64,000 bases of DNA from Romboutsia lituseburensis (GCF_024723825.1 NZ_JANQBQ010000001.1:1922001-1986000); one strand, 5' to 3'. Positions 39,894 to 50,296 are shown, numbered from the stretch's first letter. The notes: generated by a model not told the origin, from the sequence alone. A program made the numbers and translations.

Positions 39894-40628
39894 ATGGTTA
39901 AAGGAAGAATTCATTCAATAGAAACATTTGGTACAGTAGATGGACCAGGAATAAGATTTATATTATTTATGCAAGGATGTCCATTAAGATGTAAGTATTG
40001 TCATAACAGAGATACATGGGATGCTAAAGGCGGAAAAGAATACACTACAGATGAAATAATAAATCAAGCACTTAAGTATTCTTCATATATGAAATTCTCT
40101 GGCGGTGGTATAACTGCATCAGGCGGAGAAGCTACACTACAACCAGAATTCTTAACAGAATTATTTGCTAAGGCTAAGAAAAATAATATACACACTTGTT
40201 TAGATACATCAGGATTTGTTGATATAGAAACTGTAGATCCTATACTAGATAATACAGATCTTGTTTTACTTGACTTAAAACATATGGTTGAGGAAAAATC
40301 AAAAGATTTAGTTGGTGTTGGAATTGAGAAAACATTAAAACTTGCTAAACATTTAGACGAAAGAAATATACCAGTTTGGATAAGACACGTTCTTGTACCT
40401 GGAGTTACAGATGATGTTGAAAACTTAGAAAAAATAGGTCAATTCGTTTCAACACTTAACAATGTAGACAGACTAGAGTTATTACCTTACCATACACTAG
40501 GTGTTCATAAGTGGGAAAACATGGGTATTGATTATCAATTAAAAGATACTCCAGATGCTACTAGTGAAGATATTGAAAAAGCTAAACAAATAATAGAAAA
40601 ATTTGGTGTTAAAGTATTTAACAAATAA
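39894..40628 (+). CDS. pflA: Pyruvate formate-lyase activating enzyme
   Basis: 244-residue radical SAM enzyme that places the glycyl radical on PflB. The cluster motif is GCPLRCKYCHN (C-x3-C-x2-C), followed by the SGGGITASGGEA motif. The first residues VKGRIHSIETFGTVDGPGIRF are typical of the family. The ATG at 39894 follows GAGGTGA by 5-6 bases; the GTG at 39885 overlaps that site. Confidence 0.97.
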   Translation: MVKGRIHSIETFGTVDGPGIRFILFMQGCPLRCKYCHNRDTWDAKGGKEYTTDEIINQALKYSSYMKFSGGGITASGGEATLQPEFLTELFAKAKKNNIHTCLDTSGFVDIETVDPILDNTDLVLLDLKHMVEEKSKDLVGVGIEKTLKLAKHLDERNIPVWIRHVLVPGVTDDVENLEKIGQFVSTLNNVDRLELLPYHTLGVHKWENMGIDYQLKDTPDATSEDIEKAKQIIEKFGVKVFNK

Positions 40629-40668
40629 ATTTAATTACGCCCTTTTTAAATTCATTTTGAGTTTTTAA

Positions 40669-40712
40669 TATATAAAATAAAAAAGCCCTAAGGGGCTTTT
40701 TTATTTTATATA
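40669..40712. terminator. Bidirectional terminator between pflA and thiI
   Basis: Long symmetric hairpin: TATAAAATAAAAAAGCCC, loop TAAGG, and the reverse arm. It serves both converging genes. Confidence 0.9.
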
Positions 40713-40721
40713 TATATTTAA

Positions 40722-41903
40722 TTAAAATTCCAAGTCTTCTACTTCTATATTATCTATAGCATCTTGTATTAGTTTTTCAACATCTAATTTACGTTCAGAC
40801 ATTTCTATTCTATCTAACTTAGGCTTTGTAACAGGTTTCTTTGGAGAGAATACTGTACAACAATCTTCTTCTGGTAATATAGATGTTTCAAAAGTTCCTA
40901 TCTTTTGAGCTATATCTACTATTTCAGTTTTATCCATAGCTATAAGTGGTCTAAATACTGGTATGCTTACTGAAGCATTTGTACAAGTTAATCCTTGTAT
41001 TGTTTGAGAAGCAACTTGTCCTATACTCTCTCCAGTTACTAAAGCATCACAATGTCTTTTTTGAGCAACTCTTTCAGCTATTTGCATCATAAATCTTCTT
41101 GATATTATTGTCATCTCTTCTTCTTTACAGCTTAAACCTATAGCTTTTTGTATCTCTAATATATTAACCTTGTGTAGTCTTACTTTACCACAATATTTAG
41201 CTAATATTTTACCTAAATCCTTTACTTTTTCTTGTGACTTTTCACTTGTAAACGGATAACTGTGGAAATGTATACACTCTAAATCCATACCTCTTTTAGC
41301 TACCATCCAAGATGCTACTGGACTATCAATTCCTCCTGATAAAAGAGACATTGCTCTACCATTAGTTCCTAAAGGTAATCCTCCATATCCAGCTACAGTA
41401 TCACTATATGCCATTACATGTGTTTGTCTATATTCACATTTTATCTTAACCTCTGGATTTCTAACATCAACAGCTATTCTATCTTTTACCTGAGATACTA
41501 AGTATCCACCTATATCTAAACTCATCTCTTGAGAAGTTAGTTCAAGACTTTTATCTCCTCTTCTACTTTCAACCTTAAATGATTTAGCACCTTGCTCTAT
41601 TTTTTCTTCTAACATTTCAAGTGCTAATTCTTTTAATTTATTATAGTCTTTTTCAGCTCTAACAGCTGGACAAACGCCAACTATACCAAACACTTTTTTA
41701 ACTTCTTCTATTACCTCTTCATAATCATAATCTTCTAGATCTACATATATTCTTCCGAATTCTTTGTATACCTTAAAATCACCTAAAGGCTTTAATATAT
41801 TTTTAATATTTTTTATTAATTTATTTTCAAATATATATCTATTTTTTCCTTTAACTCCAATTTCTCCATACTTAACGATTAATGTATTGTACAATTGTCT
41901 CAC
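40722..41903 (-). CDS. thiI: tRNA 4-thiouridine synthase ThiI
   Basis: 393 residues: a ferredoxin-like and THUMP N-terminal part (about 1-165), and a PP-loop adenylation domain with [14 protein letters not shown]. There is no C-terminal rhodanese domain, as in most Firmicutes. It makes 4-thiouridine in tRNA and may feed sulfur to thiazole synthesis. The sulfur donor is the cysteine desulfurase encoded 38 bases upstream, so the two form an operon. Confidence 0.96.
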   Translation of the reverse strand: MRQLYNTLIVKYGEIGVKGKNRYIFENKLIKNIKNILKPLGDFKVYKEFGRIYVDLEDYDYEEVIEEVKKVFGIVGVCPAVRAEKDYNKLKELALEMLEEKIEQGAKSFKVESRRGDKSLELTSQEMSLDIGGYLVSQVKDRIAVDVRNPEVKIKCEYRQTHVMAYSDTVAGYGGLPLGTNGRAMSLLSGGIDSPVASWMVAKRGMDLECIHFHSYPFTSEKSQEKVKDLGKILAKYCGKVRLHKVNILEIQKAIGLSCKEEEMTIISRRFMMQIAERVAQKRHCDALVTGESIGQVASQTIQGLTCTNASVSIPVFRPLIAMDKTEIVDIAQKIGTFETSILPEEDCCTVFSPKKPVTKPKLDRIEMSERKLDVEKLIQDAIDNIEVEDLEF

Positions 41904-41941
41904 CTCTTGTTTTTATTTTATTTAAATTATTTTTAATCAAT

Positions 41942-43093
41942 TTAACGTCTTCTTATTATCATCCTTAAATCATTTACTGATTCAACTAAAACTGGAATAA
42001 CAGATTTAACATCTTCTTCAGTATTTAAATCTGATAAACTAAATCTTATAGCTCCTTCTATTTCCACTGGATTTAACTTCATTTCATTTAGTACATGACT
42101 TCCTTTTTTCTTTGATGAACATGCAGACCCCGTTGACACATATATACCTTTTTGTTCTAAATAATGAAGTAAAACCTCTCCTTTTACTCCTCTAAAAGAT
42201 ACATTTAATATGTGACAAACTCCATCTTCTGGAGAATTTATTTTTATATCATCTATATTTCTTTCTATCTCATCTTTTAATAAGTTTTTTAATGAATTTA
42301 TCTTCTCTATAGTAGCATCTAAATCTTCATTTATAATACTTACAGCTTCACCTAGTCCATATATCCCAGGTGTATTTTCTGTGCCTGATCTTACTCCTAT
42401 CTCTTGACCACCACCTGTTAGTATAGGCTTTAATCTATTATTTTCTTTTATATACATAAATCCAATTCCTTTTGGGCCATGGAACTTGTGCCCACTTACA
42501 CTCATAAAATCTATATTGTATCTTGATGGTTTGAAATTTATCTTAGAATACGACTGAACTGCATCTACATGTAGATAAACTTTATCATTTAAAGATTTTA
42601 AATACTTACCTATTTCCTGAATTGGTTGTATTGAGCCTACTTCATTATTTACATGCATTATACTTACTAAGCATGTAGAAGGTTTTATAGCCTTCTTAAA
42701 CTCATCTATATCTATTTTTCCAGTAGTATCTACAGGTAAATATGTTACTTCAAATCCATCTTCTTCTAGGTCTTTTAATGTATTTAAAACAGATGGATGT
42801 TCTATAACTGTTGATATTATATGATTTTTTCTTTTTTTATGTAAATTTGCAACGCCTCTTATTATAGTATTATTTGCTTCCGTTCCTCCAGATGTAAAGT
42901 ATATTTCTTTATCCTTTGCACCTAAAGTTTTAGCTATATTTTGTCTTATAACTTTTATATTCTTCTCTACTTCAATACCTTTTCTATGTAATGAAGATGG
43001 ATTAGCATAATCTGTACTTAATGCGTAAACCATTTTATCTATTACTTCTTCATATGGCTTTGTAGTTGCACTATTATCTAAATATATATCCAT
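41942..43093 (-). CDS. Cysteine desulfurase (NifS/IscS type)
   Basis: 383 residues, PLP enzyme. Visible motifs are YLDNSATTKP, FTSGGTEANN, the PLP-binding Lys in SGHKFHGPKG and the active Cys in GSACSSKKKGSH. It delivers persulfide sulfur to ThiI. The ATG at 43093 is chosen because GGTG lies 6 bases upstream; the in-frame GTG at 43102 overlaps it. Confidence 0.95.
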   Translation of the reverse strand: MDIYLDNSATTKPYEEVIDKMVYALSTDYANPSSLHRKGIEVEKNIKVIRQNIAKTLGAKDKEIYFTSGGTEANNTIIRGVANLHKKRKNHIISTVIEHPSVLNTLKDLEEDGFEVTYLPVDTTGKIDIDEFKKAIKPSTCLVSIMHVNNEVGSIQPIQEIGKYLKSLNDKVYLHVDAVQSYSKINFKPSRYNIDFMSVSGHKFHGPKGIGFMYIKENNRLKPILTGGGQEIGVRSGTENTPGIYGLGEAVSIINEDLDATIEKINSLKNLLKDEIERNIDDIKINSPEDGVCHILNVSFRGVKGEVLLHYLEQKGIYVSTGSACSSKKKGSHVLNEMKLNPVEIEGAIRFSLSDLNTEEDVKSVIPVLVESVNDLRMIIRRR

Positions 43094-43381
43094 ATACTTC
43101 ACCGCTTTCTATTTAATATATAAATTTATATAAATTAATTATCAAATTTTATTCTTTTTTAATAAAATCACTTTTATTTATTGTTTCCAAATTTATATCT
43201 TATTTATCAATGATAATAAAATATTTGTTACAAATGAGTGTAAATGTAAGATGAATACTTCTCATAACGTTTATTTTTCAATACTTTAGATTTTAAACTC
43301 ACATCCTTTTATTATATCACTATTTCTATTTTTTTTTAATATTTAATCCCTAATATTAGGAAATATATATTTTTTTGTAAC

Positions 43382-43430
43382 AAAAAGTCGCTTCACTCCT
43401 GTCGCCAAAGACTTCGTACATTGCTTAGAA
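43382..43430. repeat. Dispersed palindromic repeat, copy 3
   Basis: Reads AAAAAGTCGCTTCACTCCTG, then TCGCCAAAGACTTCGTACAT. Short form of the element at 13461, 34141 and 59435. Confidence 0.75.
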
Positions 43431-43514
43431 TATAATAATAAAATTTATGAAAACGTTTATTTTATCCTTTTTTGTAGAATTGTAAATTTTTACAATATTT
43501 TTTGTAATAATCTA

Positions 43515-43667
43515 TTGATTTTACTGTCGAATTTTGATATTATTTACTTATGGTTATCCCCCTGATAACCTTAGTAAAATCTCTATTCCCAATACCCCTT
43601 TAAATGAATATTTTTATTCATTTATAACCTACTTCACGATCGGATATCGAAGTAGGTTTTATTTTTT
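43515..43667 (+). ncRNA. Tandem small RNA candidate 1 (C-rich hairpin loop)
   Basis: Promoter TTGATT (43515-43520), 17-base spacer, TATTAT (43538-43543). The transcript from about 43550 starts with a perfect hairpin GGTTATC-CCCCT-GATAACC, a single-stranded TCTATTCCCAATACCCCTTT, a hairpin with AAATGAATA arms, and a terminator AACCTACTTC/GAAGTAGGTT with T-run. About 115 bases. No open reading frame with a ribosome site. A paralogue follows 246 bases later. C-rich loops of this type commonly pair with G-rich Shine-Dalgarno sites. Confidence 0.7.
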
Positions 43668-43760
43668 TGTATAAATTTATAAGTTAATAATATATATAAT
43701 TCGACTAATATTGATTCTATACGCTAAAAAAAATATTTTAAGATATTTTTTTGAAAACTA

Positions 43761-43936
43761 TTGATTTTTCTGTCGAATTTTGTTATCATTAATACATGGT
43801 TATCCCCCTGATAACCTTAATTAAAATCTCTATTCCCAATACCCCTTTTGAACGGATAGACTTTATATCCATTGGTTAAGTTGTCAACGGAAGTCAACTT
43901 AACAAAAAAAAGAGCTTCCCCGAGCTCTTTTTTTTA
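43761..43936 (+). ncRNA. Tandem small RNA candidate 2 (paralogue)
   Basis: Promoter TTGATT (43761-43766), 17-base spacer, TATCAT (43784-43789). The same first hairpin GGTTATC-CCCCT-GATAACC and the same TCTATTCCCAATACCCC segment as copy 1, then different 3' structures: GTTAAGTTG/CAACTTAAC, and a terminator with AAAAAGAGCT/AGCTCTTTTT arms (43906-43935). About 140 bases. Conservation is limited to the promoter, the 5' hairpin and the C-rich strand, which are therefore the functional parts. Confidence 0.7.
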
Positions 43937-44071
43937 TGCATATTTTCAAAAATTTTTCTTAAAATAAATCACTATTTTTTTATTTTAACATTCACATAAT
44001 AGACCTATATATATTTTTTTTGATATAATCTAATTATAATATATTAAAACGTTTTAAAGGAGGCAGTACAT

Positions 44072-45067
44072 ATGGCTAAAAAGAAAAAAGTAGCTATAGT
44101 TTTCACAGGTGGAACTATATCTATGACTGTAGATGAAAAAGTTGGTGCAGCTATACCGACATTATCAGGTGAACAAATAATGTCAATGGTTACTAATATC
44201 GATAAAGTTGCTGAAGTAGAAGTTCTTAACTTCGATGAAATCCCTGGACCTCACATAACTCCAGCAAGAATGATGGAGTTAAAAGACTATGTAAATAATT
44301 TACTTGTAAGAGAAGATATTTCTGGAGTTGTAATAACTCATGGTACAGATAGTTTAGAAGAAACAGCTTACTTCTTAGATTTAACTATAACTAGTATAAA
44401 ACCCGTAATAGTTACTGGAGCTATGAGAAGTAGCTCAGAACTTGGATATGATGGTCCAAGTAACCTTTCTGCTGCAGTTTGTACTGCAATTTCTGATGAT
44501 GCTATGGGTAAAGGTGTTTTAGTTGTTTTAAATAACGAAGTAATTTTAGCATCAGAAGCTACAAAAACAAATACTTTATCATTAAATACATTCCAAGCAT
44601 TAGGATCAGGCCCTCTGGGTATAATAGATTGCAATGAATTAGTATTATCTAAAAATACTGGATCAAGAACTATAATTGATACTTATTCAGTGGAGTCAAA
44701 AGTAGCTTTATTAAAATCAGGTGTTGGAATGGATGATGAATTTATAAGATTTGCTACAGATAGCGGTTATAAAGGAATCGTTATAGAAGCTATGGGTAGG
44801 GGTAATATACCTCCTCAAATGTACGAAGGAATTAAGTATGCTAGAGAAAACAATATACCCGTTGTTATAGTATCTAGATGTCACTCTGGTAGAGTATTTG
44901 ATAGCTATGGCTACTTAGGATCTGGTAGAGATTTAAGAAACCTAGGATGTATATTCGGCGGTGACTTACCAGGACAAAAAGCTAGAATAAAATTAATGTT
45001 AGCTCTAGGCAAAACAAATAACTTAGATGAGATAAAAGATTTCTTTGAAAAAGGAATTTATTATTAA
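44072..45067 (+). CDS. L-asparaginase (type I family)
   Basis: 331 residues. The two catalytic Thr motifs are VFTGGTISM (near residue 14) and THGTDSLEETAYFLDL (near 90), followed by the GAMRSSSELGYDGPSNL motif. It hydrolyses asparagine to aspartate and ammonia; no signal peptide, so cytosolic. AAAGGAGG lies before the ATG. The C-terminal domain (GIVIEAMGRGNIPPQM...SRCHSGRV) is complete. Confidence 0.95.
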   Translation: MAKKKKVAIVFTGGTISMTVDEKVGAAIPTLSGEQIMSMVTNIDKVAEVEVLNFDEIPGPHITPARMMELKDYVNNLLVREDISGVVITHGTDSLEETAYFLDLTITSIKPVIVTGAMRSSSELGYDGPSNLSAAVCTAISDDAMGKGVLVVLNNEVILASEATKTNTLSLNTFQALGSGPLGIIDCNELVLSKNTGSRTIIDTYSVESKVALLKSGVGMDDEFIRFATDSGYKGIVIEAMGRGNIPPQMYEGIKYARENNIPVVIVSRCHSGRVFDSYGYLGSGRDLRNLGCIFGGDLPGQKARIKLMLALGKTNNLDEIKDFFEKGIYY

Positions 45068-45070
45068 AAT

Positions 45071-45110
45071 AAAAGGATGGCTAAATAATACTTCTTATTT
45101 AGTCATCCTT
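45071..45110 (+). terminator. Terminator after the asparaginase gene
   Basis: Stem AAGGATG-CTAAATAA against TTATTTAG-CATCCTT, then CTTTTT. Confidence 0.9.
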
Positions 45111-45175
45111 CTTTTTAATATTATTCTATTTAATTAAAAAACTATCCAACTTAAATTCAGAATTTAAGTTTAACT

Positions 45176-47218
45176 TTATACTTTCCAAATCATATTTTTT
45201 ACCATACATACTTTATAATCAAGTACCCTATCTCCATCACCAAATCTTATTTTAATAGAACTCCCGTCCTTTTGTATTATAATACCTTCTTTAAATTTTT
45301 TATGATATATTTTGTCTCCAACTGTAATTTGTTCTATCTCTTTTTTAGTAGGTGCTTTTATGTCATCAATAAACCTTGATTTAGATACTTTTTTTCCATA
45401 CTTATTTATAGGGTAACTTATATATAGGTTTTCTTCTGCCCTAGTTATTGCTACATACATAAGTCTTCTCTCTTCCTCTATTTGTCCTATCTTTTTTTCA
45501 TCATCTTCTATATCATAAGATTTTTCATGTGGTATAGTTCCCTCATTAGCGCCTATTATATAAACATTTTTAAATTCTAGTCCTTTAGCACTATGCATTG
45601 TTGTAAAAATAACACCATCTGTATTTTTATTGTTCTTATTATCTACTAATTCTGATTTAACTCTATCTATATGTTCTAGGTAATCTTTTATAGTTTTAAA
45701 ATTAGTGGCAGAACTTTCTAATTCATTTAAAATCTCTATTAATCCATTTGTTTTTATTTTTCGGTTTGTGCAATAATCTAATATATATCTATCATAATCT
45801 AGACTTGTCCTAATGTAAGATATAGCATTTTTAGGATTTAAGGTTTTTAAATAACTTAAATCGATATCTAAATCATTTATAGTTTTTACTTGCTTAGGAT
45901 GTAAATTACATTTATTTATTAGTGCATTTATAAAGTCGGCTTCATCCTTTACCATATTTACATTATCCTTAGATATATATCTAAATGGTTTATTGATTAT
46001 TCTTACCCAGTCTTTGTTATTTTGAGGATTTAATCCTATTCTTAGATATGCTAATATATCTTGAGCTGCCCAGTGGTCATATATAGTTATTATAGAGTCT
46101 TTTACTACAAATGGTATTCTCATATCCATAAATACATCTACAAGTGCTCTAGACTGTATATTAGTACGGTATATCACAGCAAAATCCGAATACTCTACAT
46201 AATCTTTTTTTATTTCTTCTAATATATCTTTAGCTACAAATACGGCTTCTTCTTCTGAGTCCTCTGGTGATACATAATTGATTTGAGCTCCATTACCTTG
46301 ACCGTACTTTATAATTTTTTCATATCTATTTTCATTTTTTTCTATAAGTCTATTAGCAACATCTATAATTTCTTCCTTTGATCTATAATTGATGTCTAAA
46401 ACGACTTTATTTGTACCTTCAAAGTATTCTTCAAACTCTAATAAGAAATCAGGCCTTGAACCTCTAAATCCATAAATACTTTGATCTTCATCTCCTACTA
46501 CAAATATATTATTAATAGGGTTTGCTATTAATTTAAGTACTTCAAATTGCACCTTATTTATATCTTGAAATTCGTCTACAAGAATATACTTATATGCACT
46601 ACGTACTCTTTGTAATGCTTGATTATTATTCAATAACAACTCATATGTTTTTATTAACATATCATCAAAATCTATTTTATTTGTTTGATTTTTATACTCT
46701 TCGTACAGATTATAGGTTTTTATAAATTCATCACTACTAAGTATTTCTGAATCAAAATCATATTTATCCATTAACTCATTTTTCACAAATGATATTTCAT
46801 TTATTACTTGTCCCACAGTCTCATCATCATCTGCATTTTCTATATTTAAATTTTTCATAATACCTTTTAGCGCTAATCTTTTAGATTTTTCGTCTAATAT
46901 GCTATCTAAATCATATTTAACAAAAAATCTTAAAATCCTAAAAAATATAGAATGGAATGTTCCATATGTAACTTTATTCATTCTATAATCTTTACTTAAA
47001 CTTAATGCTCTATTTTTCATTTCTAGTGAAGATGCTTTTGTAAAACTTATTGCTAATATACTTGTAGGCTTTATTTCTTTATTTACTATCATATTAGCAA
47101 TTCTATATGTTATAACTCTTGTTTTACCTGACCCAGGCCCTGCTAATACCATACAGGGTCCATTTAAATGCTCTACTGCCCGCTTTTGATTTTCATTTAA
47201 TTTATCTATACTTATCAT
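45176..47218 (-). CDS. UvrD/Rep/PcrA-type superfamily 1A DNA helicase
   Basis: 680 residues. Motifs in order: Q-motif LNENQKRAVEH, Walker A AGPGSGKTRVI, YKYILVDEFQDIN, GDEDQSIYGFRG, the domain 2 motif VIFTTMHSAKGLEFKNVYIIG and EEERRLMYVAITRAEENL. The C-terminal ~45 residues (VGDKIYHKKFKEGIII...IRFGDGDRVLDYKVCM) look like the Tudor-like domain of PcrA that contacts RNA polymerase. A little shorter than classical PcrA (about 720), so it could be a paralogue. The ATG at 47218 follows AAGGTGG by 5 bases. Confidence 0.92.
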   Translation of the reverse strand: MISIDKLNENQKRAVEHLNGPCMVLAGPGSGKTRVITYRIANMIVNKEIKPTSILAISFTKASSLEMKNRALSLSKDYRMNKVTYGTFHSIFFRILRFFVKYDLDSILDEKSKRLALKGIMKNLNIENADDDETVGQVINEISFVKNELMDKYDFDSEILSSDEFIKTYNLYEEYKNQTNKIDFDDMLIKTYELLLNNNQALQRVRSAYKYILVDEFQDINKVQFEVLKLIANPINNIFVVGDEDQSIYGFRGSRPDFLLEFEEYFEGTNKVVLDINYRSKEEIIDVANRLIEKNENRYEKIIKYGQGNGAQINYVSPEDSEEEAVFVAKDILEEIKKDYVEYSDFAVIYRTNIQSRALVDVFMDMRIPFVVKDSIITIYDHWAAQDILAYLRIGLNPQNNKDWVRIINKPFRYISKDNVNMVKDEADFINALINKCNLHPKQVKTINDLDIDLSYLKTLNPKNAISYIRTSLDYDRYILDYCTNRKIKTNGLIEILNELESSATNFKTIKDYLEHIDRVKSELVDNKNNKNTDGVIFTTMHSAKGLEFKNVYIIGANEGTIPHEKSYDIEDDEKKIGQIEEERRLMYVAITRAEENLYISYPINKYGKKVSKSRFIDDIKAPTKKEIEQITVGDKIYHKKFKEGIIIQKDGSSIKIRFGDGDRVLDYKVCMVKNMIWKV

Positions 47219-47675
47219 AATTACCACCTTGAAATATTATTTCCATTCGTTACTTAATACTTTTCTATTTTTCATTATAAACTTTATACTAACTATATAT
47301 ACTAAATATACTTCTAGCTAAAACTATTATAATCTATAATTAAAATAATTCAAATTTTTACTATAATTAAAACCATACTTTATCAGTTCTATTTTATAAA
47401 TATGAATCCATTCAGGTATAAAAATTACCCTTTCATGTAAAATCTATTGTTTATTAAAATTATAAATGATATCCTTACAATGCAAATCACTACTAAGCAT
47501 TTAACATTTATAGATTATGTTAATTAAAAAATGAATTTATTATTTTTAACCTCTATTTACTAGATATTATTAAATTTATTTAGTGGTTTAAGCATCATCC
47601 TAACTTAGATATTTATATGGCTTGATATAAGTATCTAAGTAGCTTTTTAAATTTAAATCAACATCAGGAGGATTT
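47219..47675. other. Intergenic region with no recognised feature
   Basis: 457 AT-rich bases between divergent genes. I see no repeat, hairpin terminator, riboswitch or short gene with a ribosome site. Confidence 0.5.
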
Positions 47676-48353
47676 ATGAGAAATTTTTCAGAAATAAAAA
47701 GTACATCTAAAGAACAATTACTAGATAATTGGAAATTACCTGTTTTATTTACTTTTTTAACATTAGTTTTATATGGTATTTCTATATATTTCGATGACGA
47801 TATATCAAATTTCGGTATAGCAGTTACTTTAACCATTAGTATATTAGTTGGTATATTAAGCATTTTCCTTACCAATATTCTATTAAATATAGCAAAGTAT
47901 AATGAAGTCAAAAGTATAAAGATACCATTAAAGAAATTTTTAAGAATTATAGGAGCAAGCATTGTAGTCTTTATACCAATGTTTGTACTAATATTTTTAA
48001 TAGTTCTAGGAGCAACATTTGGATTAGTTGGTATCACAGATAGTTTCATGCCTATATTAATTATTATAATTTCAATATATGCATTTTGCTTTATAGCTGG
48101 TCTATATTTATCATTCGTAAATTATCTAATCTTAGATGATAATAAGATATTTAAATCAATCAAATATAGTTTTTTATATATGAAAGGTAATTTATTAAAA
48201 ACAATATGGTTATGTATAACATTCATACCATGGATGTTATTAACAGTAATAACATTAGGTTTAGGATTATTATATGCAGGACCTTATTTACAACTAGTTT
48301 ATATAAATTACTATTTAGAATTAAAGAATGAATTTAATACTAAGAATGAATAA
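47676..48353 (+). CDS. DUF975-like membrane protein
   Basis: 225 residues with about five to six membrane helices. The start MRNFSEIKSTSKEQLLDNWKLP and the C-terminal motifs LDDNKIFKSIKYSFLYMKGN and LGLGLLYAGPYLQLVYINYYLEL match the DUF975 family. Function unknown. AGGAGG lies 6 bases before the ATG. A perfect terminator follows directly. Confidence 0.8.
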   Translation: MRNFSEIKSTSKEQLLDNWKLPVLFTFLTLVLYGISIYFDDDISNFGIAVTLTISILVGILSIFLTNILLNIAKYNEVKSIKIPLKKFLRIIGASIVVFIPMFVLIFLIVLGATFGLVGITDSFMPILIIIISIYAFCFIAGLYLSFVNYLILDDNKIFKSIKYSFLYMKGNLLKTIWLCITFIPWMLLTVITLGLGLLYAGPYLQLVYINYYLELKNEFNTKNE

Positions 48354-48354
48354 T

Positions 48355-48396
48355 AAAAAGGTTAAAATCTATTGACTATAGATTTTAACCTTTTTA
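48355..48396. terminator. Bidirectional terminator
   Basis: 17-bp perfect stem AAAAAGGTTAAAATCTA with its complement, between converging genes. Confidence 0.9.
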
Positions 48397-48426
48397 ATTT
48401 AGGCATAAATTTTTTCAAATTACCCT

Positions 48427-49986
48427 CTAGCATTCTCCTAATTTAGTTACTTTTTCTAATACTTCTGATGAACTATTTTGGTCAGTCATAACCGTCAAAT
48501 AATCACCTGCTATAATCTGAGTAGAGCCTTTCGGTAATATCTCAGTATTACCTCTTGTTATAGCAACTACTAAGCAATTCGTAGGCCATAAAATATCCTT
48601 AATACATTTACCATCAAGCTCACTATTCATATGAACTGCCGCTTCTAATAAAGTTTTCTTACCATTTCCTTCATATTTATTTTCTCCCTTAGATAAAAGT
48701 CTTTCTAATAAACTTTCATATATAGGATGAACCTTTAATATATCCGATGTAATTTGTGCAATAACAACTACTATAGAAAGTGATAATAAGTGCTCTAAAG
48801 AACCTGTCATTTCAGAAATTAATATAATTGCAGTTATAGGTGCTTTTACGGTTGCAGCGAAATGCCCCGCCATTGCTAATACTATAAAGTTTATAATATA
48901 ACTATCTGGTACACCTAAATAAGATATAGCTATAATTCCAACCACATTTCCAACTAATGCTCCTAATGTAAGTAAAGGGAAAAATATTCCTCCAGGAACT
49001 CCTGATCCAAAGCATATAAATGTAAATAAGAATTTAACTACTATAAACACAAATAAAATATTTATAGCAACTCCACCACTTTTTAAACTCATTATAAGCT
49101 CATGACCACCACCTAATAATATTGGTGATGTTAAACCTACTATACCTGTCATTATAAAAGGTATTATTGTTTTCATTTCTGTACTTAACTTACTGTTTTT
49201 GAAAATACTTTGAGTTTTTAAAATTCCATTATTGAATATAAATCCACTAATACCTATTGTTATACCTAATATTATAAGTACCCAATAGTATTTTAATGGT
49301 ATTGGTGTCAATGCTCCAAAGTGTAATGATGGTATTAAACCGAAGAATTGTTTTGATACAAAATCAGCAGTTAAAGATGCTATCATTGCTGATAATAATA
49401 CTAATGGAGAGAAGTTCTTATGAGCTTCTTCTAAAGCAAACATTACACCTGATAATGGCGCATTAAAAGCGGCAGATAAACCTGCACTTGCTCCACTCGT
49501 TATTAAATATTTTTCTTCATTTTCTAGTTTTTTTAGATTTTTTGATACGCCTTCTCCTATACAGGCACCCATTTGTACCGATGGTCCTTCCCTACCAACT
49601 GATAGTCCAGCACCTAAACAAATAAGACCTCCTATGAATTTATGAATTAAGACTCTAAACCAATTTATTTCTAATCTTCTAGTTAATATACCTTCCACTT
49701 GAGGTATACCACTTCCACTTATCATTGGTTCTCTCTTGATTTGTTTTGCTACTATATAGCCTAATATAATTAATACGATAAATATTATTGGTATATATAC
49801 TAGATTTTCTTTTCCTCTAGAATATACGTCGATAAATACATGACTTAATTTGGATGCAATAAATCTATGTAGTACTATAGTTAAACCTACTAGAATTCCA
49901 ACTAAAAGAGAATCTCTTACTAGTCTGTATTTAGAATTTTGAGCTCTTTCTAATATATTGTAAGCTCTTTCTCTACTGCTTCTCAC
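48427..49986 (-). CDS. ClC-family chloride/proton exchanger with TrkA-C domain
   Basis: 519 residues. ClC selectivity motifs are GSGIPQVEG, GREGPSVQMG (with the gating Glu) and GSGVPGGIFFPLLTLG; a Glu is present in FALEEAHKNF at the proton-path position, which suggests an exchanger rather than a channel. The last ~75 residues form a TrkA-C/RCK regulatory domain (LWPTNCLVVAITRGNTEILPKGSTQI). I prefer the GTG at 49986, 9 bases after AGGAG; an ATG at 49995 directly abuts that site. Expression may follow the tRNA and its terminator on the same strand. Confidence 0.9.
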   Translation of the reverse strand: MRSSRERAYNILERAQNSKYRLVRDSLLVGILVGLTIVLHRFIASKLSHVFIDVYSRGKENLVYIPIIFIVLIILGYIVAKQIKREPMISGSGIPQVEGILTRRLEINWFRVLIHKFIGGLICLGAGLSVGREGPSVQMGACIGEGVSKNLKKLENEEKYLITSGASAGLSAAFNAPLSGVMFALEEAHKNFSPLVLLSAMIASLTADFVSKQFFGLIPSLHFGALTPIPLKYYWVLIILGITIGISGFIFNNGILKTQSIFKNSKLSTEMKTIIPFIMTGIVGLTSPILLGGGHELIMSLKSGGVAINILFVFIVVKFLFTFICFGSGVPGGIFFPLLTLGALVGNVVGIIAISYLGVPDSYIINFIVLAMAGHFAATVKAPITAIILISEMTGSLEHLLSLSIVVVIAQITSDILKVHPIYESLLERLLSKGENKYEGNGKKTLLEAAVHMNSELDGKCIKDILWPTNCLVVAITRGNTEILPKGSTQIIAGDYLTVMTDQNSSSEVLEKVTKLGEC

Positions 49987-50021
49987 GTAGAACATCTCCT
50001 TTCAAATTATGGAAAATCCAT

Positions 50022-50049
50022 AAAAAAAAACTACCGATAAATCGATAGT
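50022..50049 (-). terminator. Terminator after tRNA-Ser
   Basis: Stem ACTATCGAT/ATCGGTAGT with a run of eight T on the minus strand, 8 bases after the tRNA end. Confidence 0.9.
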
Positions 50050-50056
50050 CTTTCAC

Positions 50057-50149
50057 TGGCGGAGAAGGAGGGATTCGAACCCTCGCACCGGTTTAATCCA
50101 GCCTAATCCCTTAGCAGGGGATCCTCTTGAGCCACTTGAGTACTTCTCC
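50057..50149 (-). tRNA. tRNA-Ser (anticodon GCT)
   Basis: 93 bases including the encoded CCA. The acceptor stem GGAGAAG pairs with CTTCTCC, the anticodon arm reads CCCCTGCTAAGGG with GCT in the loop, a long variable arm is present as expected for serine, and the T arm is GAGGGTTCGAATCCCTC. It reads AGC and AGT codons. Confidence 0.97.
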
Positions 50150-50252
50150 AAGCTCTGTTCACTTACAAATTAATTATATTATATTATTTAAAATTAGTCA
50201 ATATAATTTATATATATTTTTTATGTTTTACTACTTTTTTTATTTAAATTAT

Positions 50253-50296
50253 ATAAAGCAATAAAAAATACTAGATAGCATCTCTTATTGCTTTAT
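50253..50296 (-). terminator. Terminator after the 50306 substrate-binding gene
   Basis: Arms ATAAAGCAATAA and TTATTGCTTTAT; a T-run lies within the stem end. Confidence 0.7.
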
